Shown piece by piece: positions 1 to 6,323 of a stretch of 36,531 bases of DNA (position 1 is the first letter of the stretch; each line of letters starts with the position of its first letter). The notes under the pieces were generated by a model that had not been told where the DNA came from, did no database searches, and worked only from the letters and a program-made list of their open reading frames with translations. This stretch comes from Flavobacteriales bacterium (GTDB taxonomy: Bacteria > Bacteroidota > Bacteroidia > Flavobacteriales_F > PHOS-HE28): assembly GCA_016788295.1 (NCBI GenBank), contig JAEUSY010000055.1, forward strand, positions 1 through 36,531, in the 5' to 3' direction. Made by a program: the position numbers and the translations under genes.

Positions 1-85
1 CGCTCAAAGGCTTGCCCAGCAGTAATTGCTTCATGGCCTCCTTCTCGAAGGCTTCATAATCGAACTTTTCAGGCTTGTCTTCCAT
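1..85 (-). CDS. IS256-family transposase, N-terminal fragment (runs off the window)
   Basis: The reverse strand opens an ATG at 85 and reads without a stop to the window edge (28 residues, beginning MEDKPEKFDYEAFEKEAM and reaching LLLGKPLS). The pattern of acidic start, F-[DN]-[FY]-E-x-[FL]-K-K-E-A and then a GKPL turn is the usual N-terminus of IS256-family (mutator-type, DDE) transposases in Bacteroidota. The catalytic core lies outside the window, so it cannot be said whether the element is intact. The 54 bases between the start and the probable IS end at 117-139 are a normal transposase leader length. The family call rests only on N-terminal resemblance. Confidence 0.6.
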   Translation of the reverse strand, partial: MEDKPEKFDYEAFEKEAMKQLLLGKPLS

Positions 86-116
86 CGGTCAGGGTTTGAA
101 GTTCGCAACTCCGGCC

Positions 117-139
117 TGACACACTTTACTGAACAGTCT
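117..139. repeat. Probable terminal inverted repeat of the IS256-like element
   Basis: Read on the reverse strand this stretch is GACTGTTCAGTAAAGTGTGT followed by CAG. A GACTGT start and an AAAGTGTGTCA core resemble ends of IS256-family elements as I recall them. It lies just upstream of the transposase start, where an end is expected. The partner repeat and the target duplication are outside the window, so the exact boundary is inferred. Confidence 0.35.
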
Positions 140-140
140 C

Positions 141-188
141 CTCGCCACTCGTCACTCACAACTCGCCACTCCTTCGCCACTCATTCCC
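141..188. repeat. Low-complexity CGCCACTC-rich tract
   Basis: Three copies of CGCCACTC occur at 143-150, 164-171 and 175-182, with a related GTCACTCAC at 151-159. The tract fills the space between the IS end and the promoter of the next gene. It has no reading frame of its own and forms no clear hairpin. Confidence 0.5.
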
Positions 189-196
189 CACCTTTG
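189..196 (+). promoter_or_regulatory. Candidate -7 element CACCTTTG
   Basis: CACCTTTG resembles the Bacteroidota -7 consensus TAnnTTTG with the first T replaced by C. The TTTG ends seven bases before the ATG at 204, which leaves essentially no 5' leader. No clear -33 TTG was found. The same spacing recurs before other genes here, which is the main support. Confidence 0.4.
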
Positions 197-203
197 TCCT
201 GCC

Positions 204-683
204 ATGAAAGCCGCCCTCCTCGCCCTGATCATGACCGGAGCGCTGAGCGTTCACGACTTCTTCGTCTCCATCCTCACCATCCGCCACTCCCCTGCCACGC
301 AGACCCTCGACCTCACCTGGCGCATCACCGCGCACGACATCGAGCACGCGCTGGAGAACGTGGCCCCGCTGAAGCTCGGTTCCGACAAGGAGCACGCCAA
401 GGCCGACAGCATCCTCAACGCCTACTTCACCCAACACCTTGTGCTCTTCCAGGAGAAGCAGCTCAACTGGACGTGGGTGGGCAAGGAGCTCGACGGCGAA
501 ACGCTGTACTGCTACCTGCAGGTGGAAGGGATCACCACCCCCAACGGGTTGATGGTGGGCAATACGCTGCTGCAGGACCTGTTCTACGAGCAACAGAACC
601 TCGTTCATGTTGAGGGCGAGAAGTTGCCCACGCGGTCGCACACGTACATCCAAGGGTCGCGGCCGTATACCTTCACGTGGTGA
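204..683 (+). CDS. DUF6702 family protein, probably exported
   Basis: A 159-residue protein. Residues 1-16 are a short hydrophobic signal-like segment (MKAALLALIMTGALSV), followed by HDFFVSILTIRHSP, which is the characteristic start of DUF6702 proteins of Bacteroidota. The rest alternates short beta strands (for example the segment around NWTWVGKELDG, residues 92-102), as expected for a small beta-sandwich. The function of the family is unknown to me. The start is supported by the signal-like N-terminus and by the CTTTG-N7-ATG arrangement. The next gene follows after 14 bases, so the two may be co-transcribed. It lies directly beside an IS end, so its upstream region may have been remodelled by insertion. 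Confidence 0.75.
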   Translation: MKAALLALIMTGALSVHDFFVSILTIRHSPATQTLDLTWRITAHDIEHALENVAPLKLGSDKEHAKADSILNAYFTQHLVLFQEKQLNWTWVGKELDGETLYCYLQVEGITTPNGLMVGNTLLQDLFYEQQNLVHVEGEKLPTRSHTYIQGSRPYTFTW

Positions 684-697
684 GCGCTATCCCGATC

Positions 698-1087
698 ATG
701 CACAAGGACATTCTCACCTACCACAAATCCCTCAGCGAAGCCGACCGCGCTATTGCGAGCACCTTGGCTGCGATCATCGAAGAGTTCCTGCCAGAAGCGG
801 AGAGCAAGTTGTGGCACGCACACCCGGTCTGGTTTCTCGAAGGCAATCCCATTGTCGGCTACAGCCGATTGAAGGCCGGCATGCGATTGATGTTCTGGAG
901 TGGGAGATCGTTCGATGAGGAGAAGCTGATCGGGACAAGTAAATTCAAAGACGCCCAGATCACGTTCACTTCAGTGGATGAGATCAACAAGAGAGACCTG
1001 AAGCGATGGCTGAAGAAGTCGCGTGAGATCCAATGGGACTATAAGAACATCGTTATGCGCAAGGGGCAGCTGGAACGGCTCAAGTGA
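698..1087 (+). CDS. DUF1801 domain protein
   Basis: A 129-residue protein from the ATG at 698; GTG codons at 677 and 680 are in frame but would overlap the upstream gene. The protein begins MHKDILTYHKSLSEADR. It carries the DUF1801 pattern: an amphipathic first helix, the strand KLWHAHPVWFLEGNPIVGYSRLKAGMRLMFW split by turns, and a C-terminal Lys/Arg-rich helix. DUF1801 proteins (YdhG-like) have a frataxin-like fold, and some have been linked to iron or stress handling; nothing here shows a specific role. Its stop TGA overlaps the ATG of the decayed nth copy by one base. The base composition of the second half is less GC-rich than its neighbours, compatible with relaxed selection or transfer. 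Confidence 0.75.
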   Translation: MHKDILTYHKSLSEADRAIASTLAAIIEEFLPEAESKLWHAHPVWFLEGNPIVGYSRLKAGMRLMFWSGRSFDEEKLIGTSKFKDAQITFTSVDEINKRDLKRWLKKSREIQWDYKNIVMRKGQLERLK

Positions 1088-1350
1088 TGACCGGGCAGGA
1101 GCAGGTCGCTTTCGTGTCACGCCAGTTCGCCGAGTGCAGCCCACACTCGTCCAACGCGGTCGACCACGCGCACCAGTAAACACTGTTCGTGGCCGTGGTG
1201 CTCAACGCGCAATGCACCGATCAGAAGGGAAATGAGATCACGCAGTCGCTCTTCACCAAGGCATGTACCCAACAACAGATGATGAAACTGAACGTGAAGC
1301 TAATCGAGGACATCATACGTCCCCAAAGGTTAGAGTCAGCGAAGGCCACG
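1087..1350 (+). pseudogene. Decayed endonuclease III (nth) fragment
   Basis: From the ATG at 1087 one frame reads MTGQEQVAFVSRQFAECSPH and continues to an in-frame TAA at 1177. After that stop the same frame reads TLFVAVVLNAQCTDQKGNEI and so on to DIIRP (ending near 1324). It aligns without any gap to residues 21-93 of the intact Nth encoded at 2558-3235. Over the 48 residues from TL to IIRP I count 32 identities. The TAA sits where the intact copy has a Tyr codon (TAC in the intact gene), so one substitution explains it. Similarity fades at about 1350, before the helix-hairpin-helix and the catalytic Lys and Asp, so the remnant cannot be active. It is a partial second copy or the stump of an older one, separated from the intact gene only by alkB. 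Confidence 0.85.
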
Positions 1351-1459
1351 AGCACCCCTGATCTAAGGAGGGGCATTCGGACAACCATCCCGCAAACCTC
1401 CGCTCAGTGAACGCCCGCTCACGATGTAATTTCGGGTCACCTGCTTAGTTCCCTTCACA
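1351..1459. other. Intergenic stretch before alkB
   Basis: No gene, tRNA or strong hairpin is visible. The frame of the nth remnant stays open to 1410 but no longer resembles endonuclease III. No clear TAnnTTTG element precedes the alkB start. Confidence 0.4.
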
Positions 1460-2524
1460 ATGCGATCCTCCGCGCACAAGTACGGTCTGGTGTACCTGAT
1501 CCCCGTCGTAGTCGCGGCCTCCCTCGAAGCTCGGAACGAATGGTCCTTCGCGGCGGTGGTCTTCGTGTTCGGAGTCCTACCGACCATCGAACTGTTCCTC
1601 AAGCCCGATCCCCGCAACCTGGATGCGGCGCAGGAGGCCATGGCCAAGCAGGACCGCCTGTACGACCTCGTCCTATACAGCCTGGTACCCATTCAATGGG
1701 GGCTGCTGCTGTTCTTCCTGGTGCAGGTGAGCGCTGCAGAGCTGTCCTGGGTAGTGAAGCTGGGGCTCACCACGGCCTTCGGCATGGCCTGCGGGGTGCT
1801 GGGCATCAACGCCGCGCACGAGCTGGGGCACCGGCCCACCAAGCACGAGCAGTTCATGGCCAAGGCGCTGCTGCTGTCCACGCTCTACATGCACTTCTTC
1901 ATCGAGCACAACCGCGGGCACCACAAGCACGTGAGCACCGATGAGGACTCCGCCAGCAGCCGGCGTGGCGAGTGGCTCTACGCCTTCTTCCTGCGCACCA
2001 TCATCGGCAGCTGGCTCAGTGCGTGGAAGCTGGAGGAACAGCGCCTGCGGAAGAAGGGCCTGCCCGTCTTCAGCCTGCACAACGAGATGGTGCGCTTCCA
2101 GCTGATCCAGCTCGGGCTGGTGGCGGCCATCGCGCTGGTGTTCGGACCGGAGGTGATGGGCTGGTTCCTCGGCGCAGCGCTCATCGGCATACTGTTGTTG
2201 GAGACCGTGAACTACATCGAGCATTATGGATTGCGTCGGAAGAAGAAGGGTGATCTGTTCGAGCGCCCGCTCCCCATCCACTCGTGGAACTCCGACCACC
2301 CGCTAGGACGCTTGATCCTGCTGGAGCTCACACGCCACAGCGACCACCACTACCTGGCCAGCCGCAAGTACCAGGTGCTGCGCCATTTCGATGAGAGCCC
2401 GCAGCTGCCCGCCGGCTATCCGGCCATGATGGTGCTTGCCTTCTTCCCCCCATTGTGGTTCCGTGTGATGCACCGCGAGATCGACCGTTTGAAGGAGCGC
2501 ATGGGCAGCGATGCGCTGGCCTGA
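1460..2524 (+). CDS. alkB: Alkane 1-monooxygenase (AlkB-type membrane di-iron hydroxylase)
   Basis: A 354-residue integral membrane protein with the full AlkB histidine signature: HELGH at 120-124 (box 1), EHNRGHHKHV at 149-158 (box 2), NYIEHYG at 251-257 (the AlkB-specific motif) and RHSDHH at 292-297 (box 3). Hydrophobic segments lie near residues 10-21, 32-47, 71-90, 101-118 and 216-248. The family hydroxylates terminal carbons of medium-chain alkanes at the inner membrane, using electrons from rubredoxin and rubredoxin reductase. Neither partner is fused to it or encoded beside it. The length is short compared with Pseudomonas AlkB (about 400 residues) but plausible for Bacteroidota. It stands between a dead and a live nth copy. 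The NYIEHYG motif makes AlkB more likely than XylM or a desaturase; the substrate range cannot be read from the sequence. Confidence 0.88.
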   Translation: MRSSAHKYGLVYLIPVVVAASLEARNEWSFAAVVFVFGVLPTIELFLKPDPRNLDAAQEAMAKQDRLYDLVLYSLVPIQWGLLLFFLVQVSAAELSWVVKLGLTTAFGMACGVLGINAAHELGHRPTKHEQFMAKALLLSTLYMHFFIEHNRGHHKHVSTDEDSASSRRGEWLYAFFLRTIIGSWLSAWKLEEQRLRKKGLPVFSLHNEMVRFQLIQLGLVAAIALVFGPEVMGWFLGAALIGILLLETVNYIEHYGLRRKKKGDLFERPLPIHSWNSDHPLGRLILLELTRHSDHHYLASRKYQVLRHFDESPQLPAGYPAMMVLAFFPPLWFRVMHREIDRLKERMGSDALA

Positions 2525-2543
2525 ACGGTGAACGGTCGCATAT

Positions 2544-2551
2544 GATCTTTG
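2544..2551 (+). promoter_or_regulatory. Candidate -7 element GATCTTTG
   Basis: GATCTTTG differs from TAnnTTTG by one base and ends six bases before the nth ATG at 2558. Transcription starting at the usual distance would begin at or very near the start codon. Confidence 0.4.
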
Positions 2552-2557
2552 CGACCT

Positions 2558-3235
2558 ATGGCCAGCACAAGTAAAACACCCAACGCCAAGGCTCCGGCCT
2601 CAAAAAAAAAGGAAAAAGCCACCTTCGTCGCCGCCACCCTCGCCAAGCTCTACCCGCGCACGTCCATCCCCCTCGACCACGAGGATCCCTACACCCTGCT
2701 GGTGGCCGTGGTGCTGAGCGCGCAGTGTACCGACAAGAAGGTGAACGAGATCACGCCCCTGCTCTTCGCCAAGGCACGTTCGCCGCAGGAAATGGTAAAG
2801 TTGACCGTGGAGGAGATCCAGGACATCATCCGTCCCTGCGGCCTTTCGCCCATGAAGAGCAAGGGCATCCACGGCCTATCGCGGATCATCGTGGAGGAGC
2901 ATGGCGGGCAGGTGCCTCAGGATATGGCCGCCCTGGAGCGCATGCCCGGCGTGGGCCACAAGACCGCGAGCGTGGTTATGTCGCAGGCCTTCGGCGTGCC
3001 GGCCTTCCCGGTGGACACGCACATCCACCGACTGGCCTGGCGTTGGACCCTGAGCACGGGCCACAGCGTGGAGCGTACAGAGGCCGACCTGAAGCGGCTC
3101 TTCCCCGAGGAAAGTTGGAACGACCTGCATATCCGCATCATCTACTTCGGGCGCGAGCATTGTCCGGCCAAGGGCCACGACCCGCGGAGGTGCCCTATTT
3201 GCAGCGTGATCGGTCGCCGGGAACTCTTCAAATAG
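2558..3235 (+). CDS. nth: Endonuclease III (DNA glycosylase/AP lyase)
   Basis: A 225-residue base-excision repair enzyme that removes oxidised pyrimidines and cleaves the abasic site. The helix-hairpin-helix is MPGVGHKTASVV (129-140), with catalytic Lys135; the catalytic Asp is D153 in PVDTHIHR. An N-terminal Lys/Ala-rich tail (residues 1-20) precedes the globular domain, as in other members. The C-terminal cluster loop is unusual. Typical Nth has C-x6-C-x2-C-x5-C; here the only cysteines are C202, C212 and C215 (C-x9-C-x2-C), and the chain ends ten residues later with no fourth cysteine. A 4Fe-4S cluster is therefore doubtful or has a non-Cys ligand. I chose the ATG at 2558 over the in-frame TTG at 2549. 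It is the intact counterpart of the remnant at 1087-1350. Confidence 0.93.
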   Translation: MASTSKTPNAKAPASKKKEKATFVAATLAKLYPRTSIPLDHEDPYTLLVAVVLSAQCTDKKVNEITPLLFAKARSPQEMVKLTVEEIQDIIRPCGLSPMKSKGIHGLSRIIVEEHGGQVPQDMAALERMPGVGHKTASVVMSQAFGVPAFPVDTHIHRLAWRWTLSTGHSVERTEADLKRLFPEESWNDLHIRIIYFGREHCPAKGHDPRRCPICSVIGRRELFK

Positions 3236-3251
3236 GCCCCACGGCGCGGCG

Positions 3252-3259
3252 TAACTTTG
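3252..3259 (+). promoter_or_regulatory. -7 element TAACTTTG
   Basis: An exact match to TAnnTTTG, ending seven bases before the acyltransferase ATG at 3267. No convincing -33 TTG is seen at the usual distance. It implies a very short or absent 5' leader for the acyltransferase-desaturase pair. Confidence 0.5.
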
Positions 3260-3266
3260 GCCCCGG

Positions 3267-4148
3267 ATGGGAACTGTGGGGTACTACGTGGCATTGCCGT
3301 TCATATATGGCATCTCGCTGTTGCCATTCCCCCTGCTGTACCTGCTGAGCGACGGCATCTACTGGATCCTGTTCAGGCTGATCGGCTACCGGAAGGATGT
3401 GGTGCTGACGAACCTGCGGAACAGTTTCCCGGAAAAGAGCGAGGCCGAGATAAAGGCCATTGCAGACCGCTTCTTCCGGTGGTTCTGCGACCTGGTGCTG
3501 GAGACCCTCAAGACCCTGACCATCAGTCCCGAGCAAACGCGGGAGCGGGTGCGGTTCGAGAACGTGGACCTTCTGCGGTCCTATGCCGAACAAGGAAAGA
3601 GCATCATCCTTGTGCTGGGCCACTACGGCAACTGGGAATTGGCGGGTGCCCGGTACAGCGCTGAGGCTGGCATTCCCCCGCTCTATGTGATCTACCACCC
3701 GTTGGCCAATACCCATTTCGACCGGCTGGTGTACCACATGCGCACCCGGCACGGCACGCGGCTGTATACCATGAAGGAGACCAGCAAGGCCATGATCCGC
3801 GACAAGGACCTGCTGACGGCGACCGCCTTCATTGCCGACCAGACCCCGGCCCCCGAACGGGCCTACTGGATGTCTTTTTTGAACCAGGACACCCCTGTTT
3901 TCTTGGGAACCGAGGCCCTATCGAAAAAGCTGGACAAACCCATTGTCTACATTCGCATAACCCGCCCAGAACGAGGCCGTTATGTCATGTCCGTGGAGTG
4001 CCTGGTGGACGCCCCCCGGAACACTGAGGAGGGGGAGATCACCGAGATCCATACCCGGCGACTTGAACAAGATATCCGACTTCATCCCGAACTTTGGCTC
4101 TGGACCCATCGTCGTTGGAAACATCGGCGACCCGGAAGTGTTATATGA
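3267..4148 (+). CDS. LpxL/HtrB-like lipid A biosynthesis acyltransferase
   Basis: A 293-residue inner-membrane acyltransferase. A hydrophobic N-terminal anchor spans about residues 5-40. The catalytic HxxxxE motif is HYGNWE at 119-124, preceded by the strand SIILVLG. Later landmarks are the ADQTP segment at about 190, a GTEALSKK stretch and the C-terminal HPELWLWTHRRWK signature typical of LpxL/HtrB proteins. These add secondary acyl chains to lipid A; the Bacteroidota homologues may act on lipid A or on another amphipathic lipid. The TGA stop overlaps the ATG of the desaturase (ATGA at 4145-4148), so the two are translationally coupled. This suggests joint tuning of envelope lipid acylation and unsaturation (inference). 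Confidence 0.88.
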   Translation: MGTVGYYVALPFIYGISLLPFPLLYLLSDGIYWILFRLIGYRKDVVLTNLRNSFPEKSEAEIKAIADRFFRWFCDLVLETLKTLTISPEQTRERVRFENVDLLRSYAEQGKSIILVLGHYGNWELAGARYSAEAGIPPLYVIYHPLANTHFDRLVYHMRTRHGTRLYTMKETSKAMIRDKDLLTATAFIADQTPAPERAYWMSFLNQDTPVFLGTEALSKKLDKPIVYIRITRPERGRYVMSVECLVDAPRNTEEGEITEIHTRRLEQDIRLHPELWLWTHRRWKHRRPGSVI

Positions 4149-5134
4149 ACATGCGTAGCGAAAAAGACCTGATCCTCGCGACCAAGCCCTTCGCAAAGGA
4201 GATCCGCTGGAAGAGCTGGTGGCACCTCTTCAGTACCGGCATTGTGCTCGGTGCCATGTACTTCGGCATATTCTGGCCCACCACACCACTGTGGTTGCGG
4301 GTCACGTGCAGCATCCTGGCAGGCCTCACCATCGCCCGGATGTTCATCATCTACCACGACCACCAGCACAAGGCCATCCTTCAGAACAGCAAGTTCGCCG
4401 ATGCGGTGATGACCCTTTGGGGCCTTTTCATCCTTGCACCCACCAGCATCTGGCAACGGTCACACGACCATCACCACAAGCACAACTCCAAGCTGTACAC
4501 CAGCAGCATCGGCTCTTACCCGATCGTTACCAAGGAGAAATACATGGCCATGAGCCGGGGCGAAAAGGCGGTCTACAATTTCACCCGTCACCCGCTCACC
4601 ATCGCCTTCGGGTACCTCTTCGTCTTCATTTATGGCATGTGCGTGCGCAGTTTCATGAACAACCGCGACAAGCATTGGGATTCGCTGTTGGCGCTTATCC
4701 TACATGTGGTGATGGGCGTTGGCATCGCCGTGTTCCTTGGCTGGACATCCTTCTGGCTGGGCTTCATCCTGCCCGCATTGATCGCACTTGGCCTGGGCGC
4801 GTATCTTTTCTATGCACAACACAATTTTCCCACGGCCACCTTCGCCGACAAGGATGGTTGGAGCTACGTGAACGCCGCCTTGGGCAGCAGCAGCTACATG
4901 CGCATGAACCCGGTGATGCACTGGTTCACCGGCAACATCGGTTACCATCACATCCACCACCTCAACGCACGCATCCCCTTCTACCGCTTGCCGGAAGTGT
5001 ATGCTGCCATTCCCGAACTGCAAGCGGCGAAGACCACCTCGTTGATGCCTGGAGAGATCATCCGTTGTCTGCGCCTGAAAGTCTGGGACCCCGATCTGGG
5101 CCGCATGATCGGCAAGCGGGAAATGGCCCTGTGA
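4145..5134 (+). CDS. Membrane fatty acid desaturase
   Basis: A 329-residue membrane protein with three histidine boxes of the desaturase superfamily: HDHQH at 71-75, HDHHH at 107-111 and HHIHH at 268-272, plus an additional conserved-looking AQHNF (H226). Hydrophobic stretches at about 25-45, 51-70, 87-101, 152-170 and 184-224 fit four or more membrane spans, with the boxes on the cytoplasmic side. The enzyme should introduce a double bond into acyl lipids using O2 and an electron donor; regiospecificity cannot be inferred. The ATG at 4145 overlaps the acyltransferase stop. The frame is open further upstream to 4094, but that part only shadows the preceding gene. A strong terminator follows 14 bases after the stop. 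Confidence 0.85.
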   Translation: MNMRSEKDLILATKPFAKEIRWKSWWHLFSTGIVLGAMYFGIFWPTTPLWLRVTCSILAGLTIARMFIIYHDHQHKAILQNSKFADAVMTLWGLFILAPTSIWQRSHDHHHKHNSKLYTSSIGSYPIVTKEKYMAMSRGEKAVYNFTRHPLTIAFGYLFVFIYGMCVRSFMNNRDKHWDSLLALILHVVMGVGIAVFLGWTSFWLGFILPALIALGLGAYLFYAQHNFPTATFADKDGWSYVNAALGSSSYMRMNPVMHWFTGNIGYHHIHHLNARIPFYRLPEVYAAIPELQAAKTTSLMPGEIIRCLRLKVWDPDLGRMIGKREMAL

Positions 5135-5148
5135 GCCGAACGATAGCC

Positions 5149-5197
5149 CCGTAATGACGAAGCCCCTTGATCTGCTCAAGGGGCTTCGTCATTACGG
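5149..5197. terminator. Bidirectional terminator hairpin
   Basis: A perfect inverted repeat: 22-base arms at 5149-5170 and 5176-5197 around the 5-base loop TCTGC. It sits between the convergent desaturase (stop 5134) and the 56-residue gene (stop 5208), so it can end transcription from both sides. The flanks are not T-rich, which is common for hairpins in GC-rich genomes. Confidence 0.75.
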
Positions 5198-5207
5198 TCG
5201 TTCCCGA

Positions 5208-5378
5208 TCAGTTCAGCACGATATCGATGGTGCCGACCGGAGGGGCTTCCACCACACGCAAGGCCTTCGAATAGCCCAGGATGAAGCGTATGGAACTGTC
5301 GCGAGGACCCGGTTGAAGATCGATGGTCATGGGTTTGTTTTCGCGGCGGGTTTTCTTACGAAGGGTAGAATTGGCCAT
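5208..5378 (-). CDS. Small basic conserved-looking protein (56 aa)
   Basis: The reverse strand reads from the ATG at 5378 to the TGA at 5208-5210: a Lys/Arg-rich start (MANSTLRKKTRRENKP), then a segment containing the motif RFILGYSKALRVV at residues 31-43, ending IDIVLN. I recall small Bacteroidota proteins sharing an I-L-x-Y-S-K-[AS]-L motif and a C-terminal hydrophobic strand ending in LN; their function is unknown to me. It follows the sigma factor gene on the same strand after 128 bases, with a hairpin in between, so it probably has its own signal or receives read-through. The good coding content and the stop placed just inside the convergent terminator favour a real gene. Confidence 0.6.
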   Translation of the reverse strand: MANSTLRKKTRRENKPMTIDLQPGPRDSSIRFILGYSKALRVVEAPPVGTIDIVLN

Positions 5379-5444
5379 GTATCGTGGTTTGGTGATTCTG
5401 GTTGTACAACGGCACCATGTTCGGGCCTATTGTGTGCATCCGGA

Positions 5445-5488
5445 AAAACAACACGGCGGACGCCCCTGGGGGAGGGACGCCCGCCGTG
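5445..5488 (-). terminator. Rho-independent terminator after the sigma factor gene
   Basis: On the reverse strand, 18 bases after the sigma factor stop, a GC-rich hairpin forms. Arms are CACGGCGGACG (5452-5462) and CGCCCGCCGTG (5478-5488), with one imperfect pair. It is followed by the T-rich run TGTTGTTTTTCC (about 5441-5452). Confidence 0.65.
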
Positions 5489-5506
5489 CTGCTGCAAACC
5501 ACCATT

Positions 5507-6094
5507 CTACGTTTTGTCGAGGACCATCTCGTGCTGCTTGATCATCTTGCGCATGTTGATCAGCGCATACCGCATGCGTCCCAGGGCCGTGTTGATGCTC
5601 ACGTCCGTCTGGTCGGCGATCTCCTTGAAGCTCATGCCCAGGTACGTGCGCATCACCACCACCTCGCGCTGCTCATCGGGCAGGTGATCGATCAGTTTGC
5701 GCACATCCTCATCGATCTGCAGGTCCACCATGCGCTGCTCCACGTTCTTGCCGGGCTGGGCTACAGTGGCGAACACATCATGGTCGTCGTTGCTGCGCAC
5801 CATGGGCATCTTCTTGTTCCGCCTGAAATGGTCGATCACCAAGTTGTGGGCAATGCGCATGACCCAAGGCAGGAACTTGCCCTCCTCGTTGTACTTGCCC
5901 CCCTTCAGGGTATGCACCACCTTGATGAAGACCTCCTGGAAGAGGTCCTCGGTGATCTCGCGATCACGCACAAGGAGATAGATGTGCGACCACACCTTAC
6001 GCTTATGGCGGTGTAGCAGTTGCTCAAAGGCCTTCTCATTGCCTTCGAGGTATAGACGTACGAGGTCCTGATCGTTGAGCACCTTGGATAGCAT
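5507..6094 (-). CDS. ECF-type RNA polymerase sigma-70 factor
   Basis: A 195-residue sigma factor. Region 2 covers about residues 20-95 and includes DREITEDLFQEVFIKVV (core binding) and FLPWVMRIAHNLVIDHFRR (-10 recognition and melting). Region 4 covers about 130-185 and includes the helix-turn-helix YLGMSFKEIADQTDVSINT. No region 1.1 or 3 is present, as expected for the ECF group. No anti-sigma gene is adjacent, so control is not evident. A purine-rich AGGGAAGG lies just upstream of the ATG and could serve as a ribosome binding site. Divergent from uvrA with a 229-base gap. Residues 105-130 are a charged linker. Confidence 0.9.
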   Translation of the reverse strand: MLSKVLNDQDLVRLYLEGNEKAFEQLLHRHKRKVWSHIYLLVRDREITEDLFQEVFIKVVHTLKGGKYNEEGKFLPWVMRIAHNLVIDHFRRNKKMPMVRSNDDHDVFATVAQPGKNVEQRMVDLQIDEDVRKLIDHLPDEQREVVVMRTYLGMSFKEIADQTDVSINTALGRMRYALINMRKMIKQHEMVLDKT

Positions 6095-6323
6095 GGCCTT
6101 CCCTATTTGGTCCGTACTAGAGCGGAAATTTCAGGGTAGAGGTCCTTGCTATCGCGTGGGGGTTTAGGTGCGTGGTCCGTGTGAACAGACCGGGATGGGT
6201 CAACGTTGGGTAGACGCTTACGGAAGATGGAACGTTGCCTGCAGACCGGTTATTGTGATCGCAGGTAAAATTCTTTCCGACGCATTCCAAAGATAGGTCC
6301 CATCCATCGCCCCCCGCAAGCCG
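6095..6323. promoter_or_regulatory. Divergent intergenic region between sigma factor and uvrA
   Basis: On the reverse strand TATCTTTG (6288-6295) matches TAnnTTTG exactly. If used for the sigma factor it would give a leader of nearly 190 bases. No comparable element was found close to the uvrA start on the forward strand. The only open frame after the promoter is an 11-codon ORF, too short to support. No tRNA or strong hairpin is seen. Confidence 0.35.

Noticed and set aside
5149..5197. Hairpin as a small RNA or mobile palindrome
   Set aside because: Its position between two convergent stops and the tight 5-base loop are fully explained by a bidirectional terminator.
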